DNA of 64,000 bases from an uncultured Clostridia bacterium (GTDB lineage: Bacteria; Bacillota; Clostridia; Peptostreptococcales; Anaerovoracaceae). The position numbers and the translations under genes were made by a program. Within the stretch, counting starts at the first letter, position 1. The number at the start of each line of letters is the position of its first letter. Where the stretch lies: positions 1-64,000 of the forward strand of contig CAKQQT010000014.1 of assembly GCA_934271235.1 (NCBI GenBank), written 5' to 3'. The notes beneath the pieces were generated by a model. The model had not been told where the DNA came from and did not search any database. It was given only the letters and a program-made list of their open reading frames with translations. Of this stretch, positions 43,072 to 51,859 are shown piece after piece.

Positions 43072-44190
43072 TCACGCGACCGTGGTCCCGGTGTAATAGT
43101 GCTGCAGGATCTCCCGGTAGGAATAGCCCTCTTTCGCCATCCCGTCCGCGCCGTACTGGCTCATCCCGACTCCGTGTCCGGAACCGCTGGATGTGAAGAC
43201 GACGCTCTGCCCGGAAAAGCTGATGGAAAACAGCGCCGAGCTGAGTCCGAGCGCGCTGCGCACCTGCGTGCCTTTGAGCACGGCGTCTCCGACCTGCATA
43301 CGTTCGACACGTCCGCCGGAAGTCCGAGAAAGGATCTTGATCTTTGCCTGCGTCAAGGTTCCGAAGTCTTTCGCGGGAAAAGCTTTTTGCATCTCTTTTT
43401 TCATTTCGGCGAGGGTGAACGTCTTTTTTTCATTGCGGTGTGTCGCCTTCTCTTCATAGGGGCTGGACACGCTGATCAGGTACGGCACTGCGCTGACGAA
43501 CACATCCTCGGAATTTTCCGTCTGTCCGCCGCTGGAGGAAAAGAACAGCGGCTGCATCACCAGCTGTTCGTCATAATACAGCATCTGTCCCTTTGTGCTC
43601 TCGCACGCCGCCTGCACCTTCGGCCAGCCGTTCTCGCTGTCTCCCCAGCCGTCCGGATGGCAGGTGATCAGTTCTTTTTCGGTCTTGTAGACCTGACAAT
43701 GCGTTGTGTCGCAGATCGGCGCATCCGGGTGCTTTTCCGGCTTCTTTGTCTCATACTTTTGGATCTTGGACATCGCAAAGGTGCGCACCGCCACTGACTG
43801 TGCCTTGAGTGCCTCAGCCGCAAAAGTATTCGGCATTTCACTGGCGGTCACACAGGCAACATATTCCTCGAAATCAACCTTGACCACCTTTCCCAGATCT
43901 TCGCGCCAGACTTTGATCTTGCGCGGAGTTTTGACCTTATCCGCTGCGCTGACGCGGGCGGCCTGCGCGCTTCCCTGCTCTCCGCTGTCCTCGGACGCTC
44001 GGATCCCTGTGTTCTGTCCTCCGCTGTCCCCGTCGGTATCGTGCAGGCCGCTCCCCAGCGCACCGCTGCTCCAGACCACCAGCAGCGGAACCAACAGAAG
44101 GAACACGGTCAGTCCCGCCGCCATCGCCGCGATTCCTTTGATCGCCCCCTGCATCGCTGCTTTCCATTCTGTTCCGAACCTTCTCCGCAT
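43072..44190 (-). CDS. spoIID: Stage II sporulation protein D
   Basis: A 372-residue SpoIID lytic transglycosylase, needed for septal peptidoglycan removal and engulfment. One membrane helix lies at residues 17-43 (IKGIAAMAAGLTVFLLLVPLLVVW), then a low-complexity Gly/Ser/Asp linker. The SpoIID core is VDFEEYVACVTASEMPNTFAAEALKAQSVAVRTFAM with the catalytic Glu, and the C-terminal SGSGHGVGMSQYGADGMAKEGYSYREILQHYYTGT. It indicates a sporulating or ancestrally sporulating host. Confidence 0.94.
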   Translation of the reverse strand: MRRRFGTEWKAAMQGAIKGIAAMAAGLTVFLLLVPLLVVWSSGALGSGLHDTDGDSGGQNTGIRASEDSGEQGSAQAARVSAADKVKTPRKIKVWREDLGKVVKVDFEEYVACVTASEMPNTFAAEALKAQSVAVRTFAMSKIQKYETKKPEKHPDAPICDTTHCQVYKTEKELITCHPDGWGDSENGWPKVQAACESTKGQMLYYDEQLVMQPLFFSSSGGQTENSEDVFVSAVPYLISVSSPYEEKATHRNEKKTFTLAEMKKEMQKAFPAKDFGTLTQAKIKILSRTSGGRVERMQVGDAVLKGTQVRSALGLSSALFSISFSGQSVVFTSSGSGHGVGMSQYGADGMAKEGYSYREILQHYYTGTTVA

Positions 44191-44241
44191 TGCCTGTCCC
44201 CCTCGTTTTCTTTTTGATGCCGTGCCGTTCCCACGCCTCTC

Positions 44242-44290
44242 GCCGCGCAGGATACTTCGCCGCGCAGGATACTTCGCCGCGCAGGATGCC
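44242..44290. repeat. 17-base tandem repeat, about 2.9 copies
   Basis: GCCGCGCAGGATACTTC occurs at 44242-44258 and 44259-44275, and a third, partial copy runs to 44290 (ending GATGCC). It lies 50 bases upstream of spoIID. Confidence 0.8.
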
Positions 44291-44462
44291 TTACTTCACA
44301 GTCTTTTCTTATTATGTAGGAAACATCGTTCCGATATTTCCGGAATAACAAGAAAGTCTACCGCTAAAAATCTGACCGACGAAGCCGACTTTCTTACATA
44401 CCTATGCAGCAGGTCGGCAGCTTATGCCGCGAGCCTTGGGAAGAGTCTTTGAAAAAAACTTT

Positions 44463-44725
44463 TGGTGCATAAGACTGCTATCTTTTCGCGTTTTTGATCA
44501 AAAAAAAGCATATCAGAGCGCTTCCGCCCTCCGGTTTATTCCACCGGTTTCCCTCGGAGCCAGATTTATTCTCCTCTTTTCTACATTTTTCGACATTCTT
44601 CGTGTGTTTTCGAGAATTTTCCTTGCATGCAGCCACCTCCCCGTTCCCCTTCTGCCTTCTCTTTTCCTCTCGCATGATGCTTTTTTTCGGCTTAAACCAC
44701 GATTTAGATCTAGTTCTATGCAGCA
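44463..44725 (+). repeat. MITE-like element, copy A
   Basis: About 263 bases with imperfect terminal inverted repeats of roughly 48 bases. The left end has TGCATA..ACT..ATCT..TCG..TTT..AAAAAAAGCAT, and the reverse complement of the right end shows the same words in the same order. A full-length relative in the same orientation lies at 60133-60391 (copy B), sharing both ends and much of the interior. No transposase is encoded and no target duplication is evident. Confidence 0.75.
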
Positions 44726-44882
44726 TATCTCAGATCAGCCGTATCGCATCCGCCGCTGCAACCAAAGATTGCGCCATAGTTGGTGGACGCAACCCGTGTA
44801 CCCGTGCTAAAATCAGATCGTCACAGCGAGGAACCGCTGTCCGGCAAACTCAGATTCTATTAAATCTCAGGAGGTATCGATC

Positions 44883-45239
44883 ATGAAACTCGCAAGTATC
44901 ACTTTAATTCTCGGCATCGTTCTATGCCTGGCGATCCTCGGCATCTTGTTCTATCTTTTGTTCCTGCTGATTAAAGCACTGCGAAAATATTTAAACAGCA
45001 AAGATATCCGGGAAGAAAAAAATCAAATGAAAAAAACGCTGGGAGAAACCCTGCAGGACCATCGCAAACGCTGTCAGATGACACAGGAATTCGTCGCCGA
45101 ATCGCTCGGCGTCAGTCGGCAGGCTGTATCCAAATGGGAGCAGGGCATTTCCGATCCCAGCACTTCCAATCTGCTCGCGCTGGCCAAGCTTTACGGCATA
45201 TCGGCAGAGGAACTGCTCCATCCTCTCGAAAAGCATTGA
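44883..45239 (+). CDS. Membrane-tethered XRE-family HTH protein
   Basis: A 118-residue protein with one strong membrane helix (residues 5-31, ITLILGIVLCLAILGILFYLLFLLIKAL), a basic linker and a Cro/C1-type HTH (about 50-110: LGETLQDHRKRCQMTQEFVAESLGVSRQAVSKWEQGISDPSTSNLLALAKLYGIS). A membrane-anchored DNA-binding protein may sense an envelope signal. Good ribosome-binding site AGGAGGTATCG. It is 25 bases upstream of the GtrA/TetR operon promoter region but that operon has its own promoter. Confidence 0.82.
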   Translation: MKLASITLILGIVLCLAILGILFYLLFLLIKALRKYLNSKDIREEKNQMKKTLGETLQDHRKRCQMTQEFVAESLGVSRQAVSKWEQGISDPSTSNLLALAKLYGISAEELLHPLEKH

Positions 45240-45264
45240 CAAATCCTCTTTTACGTCTCATAAT
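45236..45264 (+). promoter_or_regulatory. Strong sigma-70-type promoter of the GtrA-TetR operon
   Basis: TTGACA (45236-45241), a 17-base spacer and CATAAT (45259-45264). The -35 overlaps the last codon and stop of the XRE gene. Transcription should start near 45271, inside the operator region. Confidence 0.8.
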
Positions 45265-45297
45265 TGAACTATAGTACAAAATTGAACTCTGGTTCAA
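45264..45297. promoter_or_regulatory. Two operator palindromes, likely for the adjacent TetR
   Basis: TTGAAC-TATA-GTACAA (45264-45279, one mismatch) and TTGAAC-TCTG-GTTCAA (45282-45297, perfect) stand 18 bases apart centre to centre and cover the transcription start. Position and spacing are ideal for repression by the TetR encoded in the same operon. Confidence 0.75.
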
Positions 45298-45314
45298 ATC
45301 GCAGCAGGAGACCG

Positions 45315-45998
45315 ATGCGAAACACATCGGCCGGAAAGGCTATGGAATTTCTTATGGACGAACACAAATCATCACCAAACACACAGGGACCACAGACCGC
45401 ACAGCCCGCGCAAGCGGTGCAAGCAGCGCAAGGACCGCAGAGCGCGCAGGCAGTGCAAGCGGTGCAAGCAGCACAGGCGGCGCAGACATCGCAGGCATCG
45501 CAGCCCGCAGACGCTTCACAGGTGCTGACCAAAAAAGAAAACGCCGCGCAGATCATCAAGTTTGTGCTGTTTTCGGCATCAGCAGGTATCATTCAGGCAG
45601 TTGTTTTCGCGCTCATGCACGAACTGACCGCCCTGCCGTACACGCCTTGCTATCTGACGGCGCTCACCCTATCGGTACTCTGGAACTTCACGCTCAACCG
45701 CGAATTTACGTTCAAATCCGCAAATAATGTACCGATCGCCATGCTCAAGGTCGCGGCGTTCTACTGCGTCTTTACCCCGCTGTCCACTTGGTGGGGCAAC
45801 GCGCTGACCGGGATCGGCTGGAACGAGTACGCGGTGCTGGCTGTCACCATGGCAGCCAATCTGACCACCGAATTTCTCTATGACCGCTTCTTCGTTTACC
45901 GCGGTTCACTGAATACCAACGCGCGCGCGGAACGCGCCAAACAGCATGCTGTGAGCAGCGCAGCGCAGCAGGACGGCTCCGGGGAGGCGCAGCCATGA
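45315..45998 (+). CDS. GtrA-like membrane protein with Gln/Ala-rich N-terminal repeat
   Basis: About 227 residues. The C-terminal part is GtrA-like with four membrane helices (IIKFVLFSASAGIIQAVVFALMHEL; YLTALTLSVLWNFTLNREFTFK; LKVAAFYCVFTPLSTWW; YAVLAVTMAANLTTEFLYDRFFVYRG). GtrA proteins flip or tether polyprenyl-linked sugars. The N terminus holds about 45 residues of degenerate QAVQAAQ-type repeats. The start is uncertain: 45315 has AGGAG four bases upstream; 45342 is an alternative. It overlaps the tetR start by four bases. Confidence 0.78.
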   Translation: MRNTSAGKAMEFLMDEHKSSPNTQGPQTAQPAQAVQAAQGPQSAQAVQAVQAAQAAQTSQASQPADASQVLTKKENAAQIIKFVLFSASAGIIQAVVFALMHELTALPYTPCYLTALTLSVLWNFTLNREFTFKSANNVPIAMLKVAAFYCVFTPLSTWWGNALTGIGWNEYAVLAVTMAANLTTEFLYDRFFVYRGSLNTNARAERAKQHAVSSAAQQDGSGEAQP

Positions 45999-46516
45999 CC
46001 GCTAAAAAAGCCAAAAGCCGTCAAAAGATCATGCATGCGGCCAAAGTCCTGTTTGAGCAGAACGGCATCGACGCCGTCAGCTTCCAACAGATCGCCGACG
46101 CCGCCGATGTCTGCCGCACGACGGTCTTCAACCATTTTGCGGGCACACGGGAGCTGATGCTGGCGATCTTTACGCAGGAGATCGATGACCTCACCGCCTA
46201 CTGCGACGAAAGCGGACTGACCGGACAGGACAAAGTGCTCGCTCTGTTTGACAAGCTGATCGAAGATACGGCAAACTACCCGACACTGGCGACGCAGCTG
46301 ATCCACAACGCGATACTCAGTAAGGAACCGGATAACCCGATCGCTGCCATTGAACAGGTCGCCTGCCACGCGCTCGGCGAGGATACCGACCTTGCGATCA
46401 CCGCCATGGGCGTTTATCTTGGACTCATCAGCCACTGCCATATCCACCGTCTGCCGTTTGACGCCAAGACCCTGCAGAACGAATTCCGCAGACTGTTCAC
46501 ACGCTGCTGCAAATAG
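45995..46516 (+). CDS. TetR-family transcriptional regulator
   Basis: A 173-residue TetR repressor. The N-terminal HTH is SRQKIMHAAKVLFEQNGIDAVSFQQIADAADVCRTTVFNHFAGTRELMLAIF. The C-terminal ligand domain is helical and unassigned. It is coupled to the GtrA gene by a four-base overlap and 69 bases before the HemL-like gene. The two TTGAAC-N4-GTTCAA palindromes at the operon promoter are its probable sites, giving autorepression and control of the catabolic genes. Confidence 0.9.
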   Translation: MTAKKAKSRQKIMHAAKVLFEQNGIDAVSFQQIADAADVCRTTVFNHFAGTRELMLAIFTQEIDDLTAYCDESGLTGQDKVLALFDKLIEDTANYPTLATQLIHNAILSKEPDNPIAAIEQVACHALGEDTDLAITAMGVYLGLISHCHIHRLPFDAKTLQNEFRRLFTRCCK

Positions 46517-46585
46517 ATTTTCTCGGTTATGCACGCATGCCACGCATACCCTGTATATTACGATATGATTTAGGAGGAAAACAAC

Positions 46586-48169
46586 ATGAATACAGAAGAT
46601 AGAATAACCATCACAGACAGCACCGCCGCAGCTGCGGCCACGACCGCCGGTACTGCAAAACCCGCGCCCGGCATCAACGGCTCCGGCGTCTATCGCTGGG
46701 ACGACCCGAACGAGATCAACCGCAAGCTGGCCGCGTTGACCAGTCAGCCCGTCTGGGAAGTCAATGACAACTACTACGAAAATACCATTTTGAAATATTA
46801 CGATGAGAAATGCACGCGTTCCAAGGCCATTTACGAGGAAGCCAAGGAATACATCCCTGGCGGCGTGCAGCACAATCTGGCCTTCAATAAACCATTCCCG
46901 GTAGCGTTCGCGAAGGCTTCCGGCGCGCACCTGTACGACGAGGACGGCAACGAGTACATCGACTTCCTGCAGGCAGGCGGCCCGACCATTCTCGGCAGCA
47001 ATTATGAGCCAATCCGCAAAGCGGTCATCAACCTGTTGGAAACCTGCGGCCCGGTCACCGGCCTGCTGCATGAGGCAGAGCTTCTGATCGCCAAGGAGAT
47101 CAACAAGCATATGCCGAATGTAGAAATGTTCCGTATGCTCGGCAGCGGTACCGAATCCGTCATGGCATCCTTGCGCATCGCCCGTATCGCGACCGGACAT
47201 AAGCGAGTCATCAAGATCGGCGGCGCTTATCACGGCTGGTCCGACCAGATGGTCTACGGCCTCAAGATCCCGGGCAGCCGCGGTCTGTTGGAATCTCATG
47301 GGATCCCGGGTTCTTCCTATGGCCGTACCGATGAGATCCGTCCGAACGATCTCAATATGCTCGAAAGCATGCTGCGCAGAAACAAACTCAAAGGCGGCAC
47401 GGCTGCGGTCCTCGTCGAGCCGGTCGGTCCGGAAAGCGGTACGCGTCCGGTTGCTTTCGACTACAACAAAGGCGTGCGTGAACTTTGTGACAAGTATGGC
47501 GCATTGATGATCTTCGACGAAGTCGTCACGGGCTTCCGCGTCGGACTCTCGGGTGCGCAGGGCTTATTCGACGTCGTACCGGATCTGACCATCTTCGGCA
47601 AGATCGTGGCCGGTGGTTATCCGGCAGCAGGCGGCGTCGGCGGTAAGAAAGAATACGCGCAGCTCATGGCAGCAGGCCTGGCTACCGGCAAACACAGAGC
47701 CTATGTCGGCGGCACCTTGGCCGCGAACCCACTTTCCTCTTTGGCAGGCTACACCGCGATCCGTGAGATCGCACGTACCGGCGCCTGTGAGATTGCAGGC
47801 CGCGCCGGTGACCGCTTGACCGACGGTCTCAAGGAACTGATCGACCGTTACGGACTACCGTTCGTTGCCTACAATCAGGGCAGCATCGTGCATCTGGAAT
47901 GTACCGGCGCCATGAGCTTCGACTTTTCCTCCTTCAGCCTCGCCAAATCTGCCATGGGCCTCTTAAAGAATAAAAAGATGATGTACGAACGCAAGGATTC
48001 CATGGAACGCATGGGCGCCGCTTATATGGCCAATGGCATCGTCACGCTGGCAGGCAGCCGGCTCTACACCTCCATGGCCGACACCGACGAGATCATCGAC
48101 GAAGCCCTGAACCGCTTCGAACATGTTTTCAAAGAAGTCGTCAAGACCGATAAATGCAGCGGCAAATAG
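46586..48169 (+). CDS. HemL-like class III PLP aminotransferase/aminomutase
   Basis: A 527-residue fold-type I PLP enzyme close to glutamate-1-semialdehyde 2,1-aminomutase: YIPGGVQHNLAFNKPFPVAFAKASG, FRMLGSGTESVMASLRIARIATG, IKIGGAYHGWSDQM, ALMIFDEVVTGFRVG, and the PLP lysine in LTIFGKIVAGGYP. It is about 100 residues longer than HemL, with a long N-terminal extension and an inserted C-terminal segment. No other heme gene is near; with an FGGY kinase and a class II aldolase downstream it more likely acts in sugar or amino-alcohol breakdown. TTAGGAGG precedes the start. Confidence 0.85.
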   Translation: MNTEDRITITDSTAAAAATTAGTAKPAPGINGSGVYRWDDPNEINRKLAALTSQPVWEVNDNYYENTILKYYDEKCTRSKAIYEEAKEYIPGGVQHNLAFNKPFPVAFAKASGAHLYDEDGNEYIDFLQAGGPTILGSNYEPIRKAVINLLETCGPVTGLLHEAELLIAKEINKHMPNVEMFRMLGSGTESVMASLRIARIATGHKRVIKIGGAYHGWSDQMVYGLKIPGSRGLLESHGIPGSSYGRTDEIRPNDLNMLESMLRRNKLKGGTAAVLVEPVGPESGTRPVAFDYNKGVRELCDKYGALMIFDEVVTGFRVGLSGAQGLFDVVPDLTIFGKIVAGGYPAAGGVGGKKEYAQLMAAGLATGKHRAYVGGTLAANPLSSLAGYTAIREIARTGACEIAGRAGDRLTDGLKELIDRYGLPFVAYNQGSIVHLECTGAMSFDFSSFSLAKSAMGLLKNKKMMYERKDSMERMGAAYMANGIVTLAGSRLYTSMADTDEIIDEALNRFEHVFKEVVKTDKCSGK

Positions 48170-48275
48170 CCGACAGCGAAATTGAGCCTTTCAGGGCCCA
48201 CGCAGCACCTCCACCAGAAGACACTGCATGCACTGCAAGGCGTAAAGCGCAAGGCGCAAAGAAAGGATTTGCAAT

Positions 48276-49847
48276 ATGAAGCAGGAAACAAACCATACAG
48301 CCGCACAAGCACCGGCCGACGCACGTTATATTCTGGCGCACGACATGGGCACCAGCTCTGACAAAGCCGTTCTCGTGGACTACAGCGGCACCATCGTCGC
48401 GACCGCCGTCGAGGACTACCCGACCTACTATCCGAACCCGGCCTGGGTGGAACAGGACCCGGAGGATTACTGGCAGGCTGTGGCCAAGGCCAGCCGCCGC
48501 ATCATTGAAGAAAACGCACTCGACCCGGCTTCGATCAAGGGCATCGTGTTTTCGACACAGGCGCAGGGCATCATTCCGGTCACAGAAGACGGAACGGTTT
48601 TATACAATAACATCACCTGGGTGGACGGCCGTGCCGAAAAGCAGGCCCAAAGCATCATGAAAAAGCTTGGCGGCAAGAAAATCTTCACGTTGGCAGCAGG
48701 TACCCCGATCATGGGAAAGGACTGCATCGCGAAGATCGTCTGGCTCAAAGAAGAACGCCCGGATATCTACAAAAAAACCTACAAAATCCTCGACGTCAAC
48801 GGCTATCTCAAATATCGGCTGACCGGCCGCATGGTCACGGAGCTTTCCGGTGCCTCGTCCTACGGCCTGGATCTCAAGAAAAAGGACTGGCTCAGCGTCA
48901 TGAAATTTACCGGCGTGGACATGGAAAAACTGCCGCCGCTGGTCTGCAGTACCGACATCGTCGGCGGCATTACGGATGCCGCAGCCGCAGACACCGGTCT
49001 GCTCGCAGGCACCCCCGTACTCGGCGGCTGTGACGACGTCCAGGCTGCTGCCGTCGGCTCCGGCATGTGCGGCGACGGCGATCTGCACATCTACCTCGGC
49101 ACCTCGGCCTGGGTCGCCTGTGCCAGCCGCACCGCTGACAAGTTCATGCACGGTGCGGCCGCGATCCAGTCCGCAGACAAAGAGATGAACCTGATCGCAG
49201 GTATCACCGAGTCCGCAGGGGCCAATATCCAATGGCTCTGCGACCAGTTCTTTGCCCGCGAGAAAGCGGAATACGGTGACGGCATCTACGCCTATATGGA
49301 CAAAGTCGTACAGAATATCCCGCCGGGCAGCGACCACCTCATCTGCACGCCTTGGATGCTCGGCGAACGCTGCCCGGTCTCCTCGACCACGACCCGCGCG
49401 ACCCTGTTCAACATGACCATGGTCCATACCCGCGAGCATCTGATGCGCGCGGTCTATGAGGGCATCGGCTATAATCTGCGCTGGATCCTCGAAAACTATC
49501 AAAAAGATTACGGCTTTGCCTGTGACAATTTCCGCATCATCGGCGGCGGCGCATTGGACGCCGGTTGGATGCAGATGATCGCCGATATTACCGCCAAAAA
49601 CTTTGCGGTCGTCCGCGACCCGCGCAACGCCGGCGCGGTCGGCGCGGCCGTCGTCGCACTGATCGGATTAGGCGAACTGCCGGGCTTTGCGGCCGCCAAG
49701 GACTTTGTCCAGATCGAACACCGCTACAGCCCGAACCCGGAGAACCGCAAGATCTACGATAAGCTTTTTGCGGACTATCAGAACGTCTACCGTTCCCTCG
49801 AAAAAGCCTATCAGGCAGCCAACGGCGAACGGTTCACAGAAAGCTAG
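48276..49847 (+). CDS. FGGY-family carbohydrate kinase
   Basis: A 523-residue sugar/polyol kinase. The N-terminal phosphate motif is HDMGTSSDKAVLVDYSG; VEQDPEDYWQAV and FSTQAQGIIPVTEDG are typical; the catalytic Asp is probably in GGCDDVQAAAVGSGMC; the adenosine motif is IIGGGALDAGWMQMIADI. The group includes xylulose, ribulose and erythritol kinases; the substrate is undetermined. It should phosphorylate the intermediate that the following aldolase cleaves. AAAGGA precedes the start. Confidence 0.9.
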   Translation: MKQETNHTAAQAPADARYILAHDMGTSSDKAVLVDYSGTIVATAVEDYPTYYPNPAWVEQDPEDYWQAVAKASRRIIEENALDPASIKGIVFSTQAQGIIPVTEDGTVLYNNITWVDGRAEKQAQSIMKKLGGKKIFTLAAGTPIMGKDCIAKIVWLKEERPDIYKKTYKILDVNGYLKYRLTGRMVTELSGASSYGLDLKKKDWLSVMKFTGVDMEKLPPLVCSTDIVGGITDAAAADTGLLAGTPVLGGCDDVQAAAVGSGMCGDGDLHIYLGTSAWVACASRTADKFMHGAAAIQSADKEMNLIAGITESAGANIQWLCDQFFAREKAEYGDGIYAYMDKVVQNIPPGSDHLICTPWMLGERCPVSSTTTRATLFNMTMVHTREHLMRAVYEGIGYNLRWILENYQKDYGFACDNFRIIGGGALDAGWMQMIADITAKNFAVVRDPRNAGAVGAAVVALIGLGELPGFAAAKDFVQIEHRYSPNPENRKIYDKLFADYQNVYRSLEKAYQAANGERFTES

Positions 49848-49930
49848 CATCCCTTCGTATGGATATGGCGCGGCTGCACAAGCTCCGCATAATGCCAAAC
49901 GTGTGCATAACGAAAAAAAGAGGTGACAAT

Positions 49931-51319
49931 ATGAATTCCATTTACGCATACATCAAAAAATACGCTGCCATGCTGGCAGCGCAGGAATATGCCATCGGTC
50001 CGGCCGCGCGCCTGATCGTTGAGACAAACGAAGGCGTTTTCGGTACGGTCAAAGGCGCGGATCTGGCGAATTTAAGCGAAACCGAGATTGAAAAACTCCC
50101 ACTGGAAGCGCTGCCAAAAGGGAAACAGCAGATCCGCGCGATCGTGATCTCGCAGACACCCGCCTGCCAGGAATGGCTGCAGCGCGGCGAAGCGCTCTTT
50201 CCGTCTCTGGACGATATGGCGCAGATCATCGGTACCCGCGCAGCCGTCATCGACGCGCGCAAGGGCTTTCAAAAAGCAGTACCGCAGCTCACGCGCATCA
50301 TGCGCACCAACGCCGGCTGTTTCATGGTCATCGGCCGCGCGCCAAACGGTGCTTACCTCGGTTATACCCTGACTGTCGGCCGCACACCGTACGAGGCCAT
50401 CGTCGCTATGACCGTTCTTGAAAAGTCCGCCGAAGTCACCCTGCTTGCCGAAAAGATCGGCAGACCGCAGCGCATCGCCCCTTGGGAATGCAAACTCATG
50501 CGGACGATCTATATGAAAAAGTATTCAAAATCCGAAGCCAAAGCCAAGGCTGACGAAGCCGCCGCAGTCGAGGCTCAGGCCGCCGAAGCCGGACCTGCCG
50601 AAATACAAGCGGATGTGCCGGCAGCTGTGACAGCGGAGGACGCGATCAACGAAACCGCAAGCGCAGGAAACGCAGCCCCTGTGGAAACAAGTGCCGCAGC
50701 GAACGCGCAAGACACACTCACAGCCGTGGAGTCTGCTCCGCAGGCTAGCACAGATACGCAAGACCGCGAAGCAGTCCTGCGCGCCCAGCTGGTGGACTAC
50801 GGCAAGCAGCTCGTTGCCTGCGGTCTGGTGCAGGGCACCTGGGGCAACCTTTCGGCGCGCCTTGATGACACCTATATGCTGGCGACCCCGTCCGGTCTCG
50901 ATTATACACGCCTGACCCCTGCTGATATGGTCAAGGTCAATATCCGGACATTGGAGTACGAAGGCAACCTGAAGCCGACCTCCGAAAAAGGTCTGCACGC
51001 GGCGATCTATCAGAATCGCCCGGACATCGGCGGCATCATCCACACGCACTCCAAATACTGCAGCGTCTATGCTGCCGCTCGCTGCGATCTGCCGGTCCCG
51101 GAGTCCTTACCGTCACCGTTCCATGACCCGGTCAAACTCGCAGGCTACGCCCTGCCCGGCACCAAGGCTCTCATGAAAAACACCGCAGCTGCCGTCGGCG
51201 ACAACTACGGTGCCATTATGTCCAATCATGGTATGATCGTCTGCGGGCAAGCCCTCGCAGCAGCCTTCCAAAACGGCAAACAGCTCGAGGACATTGCCGA
51301 GGCTTCTCTGGATAAATAA
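49931..51319 (+). CDS. Tandem class II aldolase (inactive N-terminal copy, active C-terminal copy)
   Basis: A 462-residue protein. The C-terminal domain (about 280-462) is a class II (fuculose-phosphate type) aldolase with metal ligands His371, His373 (HTHSKY) and His433 (SNHGMIV) and the acidic Glu352 (TSEKGLHAAIY). The N-terminal domain (1-195) follows the same order (GPAARLIVETNEG, ANLSETEIEKL, IRAIVISQT, DDMAQIIG, NAGCFMVIG, EKSAEVTLLAEKIG), but the HxH becomes SQT and NHG becomes NAG, so it cannot bind zinc. An Ala/Glu-rich linker (200-280) joins them. The start at 49931 follows AGAGGTG. Expected role: retro-aldol cleavage of the kinase product. Confidence 0.85.
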   Translation: MNSIYAYIKKYAAMLAAQEYAIGPAARLIVETNEGVFGTVKGADLANLSETEIEKLPLEALPKGKQQIRAIVISQTPACQEWLQRGEALFPSLDDMAQIIGTRAAVIDARKGFQKAVPQLTRIMRTNAGCFMVIGRAPNGAYLGYTLTVGRTPYEAIVAMTVLEKSAEVTLLAEKIGRPQRIAPWECKLMRTIYMKKYSKSEAKAKADEAAAVEAQAAEAGPAEIQADVPAAVTAEDAINETASAGNAAPVETSAAANAQDTLTAVESAPQASTDTQDREAVLRAQLVDYGKQLVACGLVQGTWGNLSARLDDTYMLATPSGLDYTRLTPADMVKVNIRTLEYEGNLKPTSEKGLHAAIYQNRPDIGGIIHTHSKYCSVYAAARCDLPVPESLPSPFHDPVKLAGYALPGTKALMKNTAAAVGDNYGAIMSNHGMIVCGQALAAAFQNGKQLEDIAEASLDK

Positions 51320-51384
51320 CCGAAAACAACAAAGGAGCGGTATCGTAATCCCACGTTCCGCTCCTCAAAGGTCCCAAAGGACCT

Positions 51385-51437
51385 CCAAAGGTCCTCAAAT
51401 CACCGCAGCTCCCCAAAGGTCCTCAAATCACCGCAGC
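51385..51437. repeat. 25-base direct repeat, two copies
   Basis: CCAAAGGTCCTCAAATCACC followed by GCAGC occurs at 51385-51409 and 51413-51437. A degenerate AAAGGTCC also lies just before. Confidence 0.85.
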
Positions 51438-51458
51438 GCTTCCAGGATTTTCTAAGTA

Positions 51459-51775
51459 TGCATAATGTACTGCTTTTGCGCCATTTTTGAAAAAACTGCA
51501 CGGCCTTGCGCGGAGTTTTCACTGGTTTTGTCACATTTTCGCACATTTTTTACATTTTTTACAAGGCAAGCCGGGCCGAGAAGTTTCCCCGCAGTTTCCC
51601 GCACACATTCGTGGCGACACTCATCGAGCCTTTTCGACATGGTTCGACAGGGTTCGACAAAAGGATTCCTCGGGTGACAGGAGATTCTTTCTCTATCTGT
51701 AAAATTCTTTCATCCATCTAACCCCTGACGCGTACAAAATTTTGAAAAAGCACCGAAAAGCAGTACATTATGCAT
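51459..51775. repeat. MITE-like element C, perfect 20-base terminal repeats
   Basis: ATGCATAATGTACTGCTTTT (51459-51478) is exactly inverted at 51756-51775. The 317-base body is non-coding and T-rich. The end sequence TGCATAA..ACTGCT..TTTTGCG resembles the left end of copies A and B, so it is probably a relative in the same family. Confidence 0.7.
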
Positions 51776-51859
51776 CCGAAAGTTTTTCGCCGGTTCTTCG
51801 CCGGGTTTTCGCTGAGTTTTCGCTGAGTTTTCGCCGGTTTTTTTGCGCGGGGCTGATCA

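Larger units (their letters stand above)
44191..44882. other. 692-base gap: short tandem repeat and MITE-like element
   Basis: No credible gene is present. The gap holds a 17-base tandem repeat (44242-44290), a MITE-like repeat (44463-44725) and, at its right edge, the AGGAGGT ribosome-binding site of the XRE gene. Short reading frames here belong to the repeat and recur, degraded, in its second copy, so they are not genes. Confidence 0.7.

Noticed and set aside
44242..44290. Possible CRISPR array
   Set aside because: Three units of 17 bases are contiguous without spacers. No other regularly spaced repeats and no cas genes occur in the window.
44478..44726. Small minus-strand frame starting MLHRTRSKS, with a cousin at 60165-60392
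   Set aside because: The resemblance between the two is explained by the underlying repeat copies A and B. The reading frames diverge in sequence without codon-like constraint.
46586..48169. hemL (glutamate-1-semialdehyde aminomutase of heme synthesis)
   Set aside because: The family is right, but the protein is about 100 residues longer than HemL, no heme genes are near, and it shares an operon with a sugar kinase and an aldolase.
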